Shown here: positions 50,311-51,100 of the stretch, piece after piece
Numbering within the stretch: position 1 is the first letter of the stretch
Layout of the letters: every line of letters starts with the position of its first letter
Assembly (NCBI GenBank): GCA_017515345.1
Contig: JAFWFZ010000006.1
Location: 1 to 51,100, forward strand
DNA: 51,100 bases
Direction: 5' to 3'
Origin: Oscillospiraceae bacterium
GTDB lineage: Bacteria; Bacillota; Clostridia; Oscillospirales; Oscillospiraceae
Made by a program: the position numbers and the translations under genes
The notes under the pieces: generated by a model
What the model saw: the letters and a program-made list of their open reading frames with translations, nothing else
Told to the model about the DNA's origin: nothing
The model's database searches: none

Positions 50311-51100
50311 TTGCAAAAGGCACTGATCGCCATGAGCGGCGGGGTGGACTCCTCCGTGGCGGCGCTGCTCATGCTGGAGCGGGGCTTCGACTGCGTGGGC
50401 TGCACCATGGTGCTATGGAGCGGCGACTCCCGGTGCTGCTCCGCAGACGACGTGGAGGACGCGCGGTATGCCGCCCGGCGGCTGGGCATCCCCCACTATT
50501 CCTTCAATATGAAGGACGATTTCAGCCGTGAGGTCGTTGAGCCGTTCGCGGCGGAATACCTGGCGGGCAGGACGCCGAACCCCTGCATCCGCTGCAACAG
50601 GGAGATGAAATTCAAAAAGCTCCTGGAGCGGGCGGAGCTGATGGGATGCTCCCACATCGTCACCGGGCACTATGCCCGGACGGAGGAACGGGACGGGCGA
50701 TTCATCCTGCGCCGGGGAAGGGACGAAAGCAAGGATCAGAGCTACGTCCTCTATTTCCTGGGGCAGGACGAGCTGAGGCGCGCGGCGTTTCCCCTGGGGG
50801 AGCTCACGAAGCCGGAGGTGCGGGCCATCGCCGAGGAAAACGGCCTCCTGAACGCCCGCAAGCCCGACAGCCAGGACATCTGCTTCGTGCCAGACGGGGA
50901 CTACGCCCGCTTCATCGAGGAGCAGCTTGGCCGCACTGCGGAGCCGGGGGACTTTGTGGACCGGGACGGCCGGGTGCTTGGCCGCCACCGGGGCATCATC
51001 CGCTATACCGTCGGCCAGCACCGGGGACTTGGCCTGAGCCTGCCGGAGGCCATGTACGTCTGCGCCGTCGACGCGGGGAGCAACCGGGTGGTGCTGGGCA
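50311..51100 (+). CDS. mnmA: tRNA-specific 2-thiouridylase MnmA, 3' end beyond the window
   Basis: The first 263 codons of MnmA, which thiolates U34 of Lys, Glu and Gln tRNAs. The PP-loop ATP site is SGGVDSSVAA (9-18). The two catalytic cysteines are C92 in NPCIRCN and C191 in SQDICFVPDGDY. HIVTGHYAR and DQSYVLYFLGQ are also conserved. I start at TTG 50311 (MQKALIAMSGG), giving the normal N terminus; a ribosome binding site GGGTGGTGAG lies just upstream. The gene runs off the right edge, where about 100 residues are missing. Confidence 0.95.
   Translation, partial: MQKALIAMSGGVDSSVAALLMLERGFDCVGCTMVLWSGDSRCCSADDVEDARYAARRLGIPHYSFNMKDDFSREVVEPFAAEYLAGRTPNPCIRCNREMKFKKLLERAELMGCSHIVTGHYARTEERDGRFILRRGRDESKDQSYVLYFLGQDELRRAAFPLGELTKPEVRAIAEENGLLNARKPDSQDICFVPDGDYARFIEEQLGRTAEPGDFVDRDGRVLGRHRGIIRYTVGQHRGLGLSLPEAMYVCAVDAGSNRVVLG

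Overview
The window looks like a chromosomal segment of a high-GC, spore-forming, anaerobic Firmicute, probably a gut Clostridia of the Oscillospiraceae type. This is inferred from consensus sigma-A promoters and strong GGAGG ribosome binding sites in GC-rich DNA, a spoIIGA-sigE sporulation pair, LAAC/CAAC-type lipoproteins, several flavin and iron-sulfur oxidoreductases, and B12-type riboswitches. The left edge cuts a tRNA-Lys and the right edge cuts mnmA. I see no prophage, insertion sequence or CRISPR array.

Layout. 1-691: a stable-RNA cluster (tRNA-Lys, then 5S rRNA, tRNA-Asn, a CAU tRNA and tRNA-Trp behind their own promoter). 821-1342: nitroreductase. 1630-8688: a nickel/peptide-type ABC importer (two permeases, lipoprotein, two ATPases) preceded by a compact cobalamin-riboswitch-like leader and bracketed by two paralogous SAM methyltransferases. 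8971-12270: a large secreted protein with seven Ig-like repeats. 12314-18570: flavodoxin, LysR regulator, GDSL hydrolase, DUF3237 protein, four small envelope genes, AzlCD and a patatin. 18833-23523: a ribose-type ABC importer with two different permeases and a fused ATPase. 23578-26584: a second AzlCD pair, then sigE, spoIIGA and a YlmC/YmxH-like gene.

26671-36757 (minus strand) is one ten-gene operon. A promoter leads into a canonical cobalamin riboswitch with its own terminator, then hemA, hemB, hemL, hemC, a cobA-hemD fusion and cobI, which run from glutamyl-tRNA to precorrin-3A or its cobalt analogue. The operon continues with an ABC-2 type transporter, a membrane-anchored protein with two NEAT-like domains and a precorrin-2 dehydrogenase, and ends at an intrinsic terminator. 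Five successive gene junctions are 4-base ATGA overlaps.

36880-51100 is mixed: DUF4349 lipoprotein, URO-D family methyltransferase behind a promoter with two direct repeats, an ECF sigma and membrane-protein pair, SDR, an AT-richer hypothetical gene, an Old Yellow Enzyme-type flavin/Fe-S reductase, a YwaF-like membrane protein, an M42 peptidase, an Fe-S aldo/keto reductase, a flavodoxin, an RlmA-type methyltransferase and mnmA.

The strongest theme is corrinoid economy. Two B12-responsive leaders control, respectively, a transporter flanked by methyltransferases and the tetrapyrrole precursor operon with its unexplained transporter and NEAT-like module. A separate URO-D family methyltransferase could be a corrinoid user. 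The two B12-linked loci are the best candidates for incompletely described biology.
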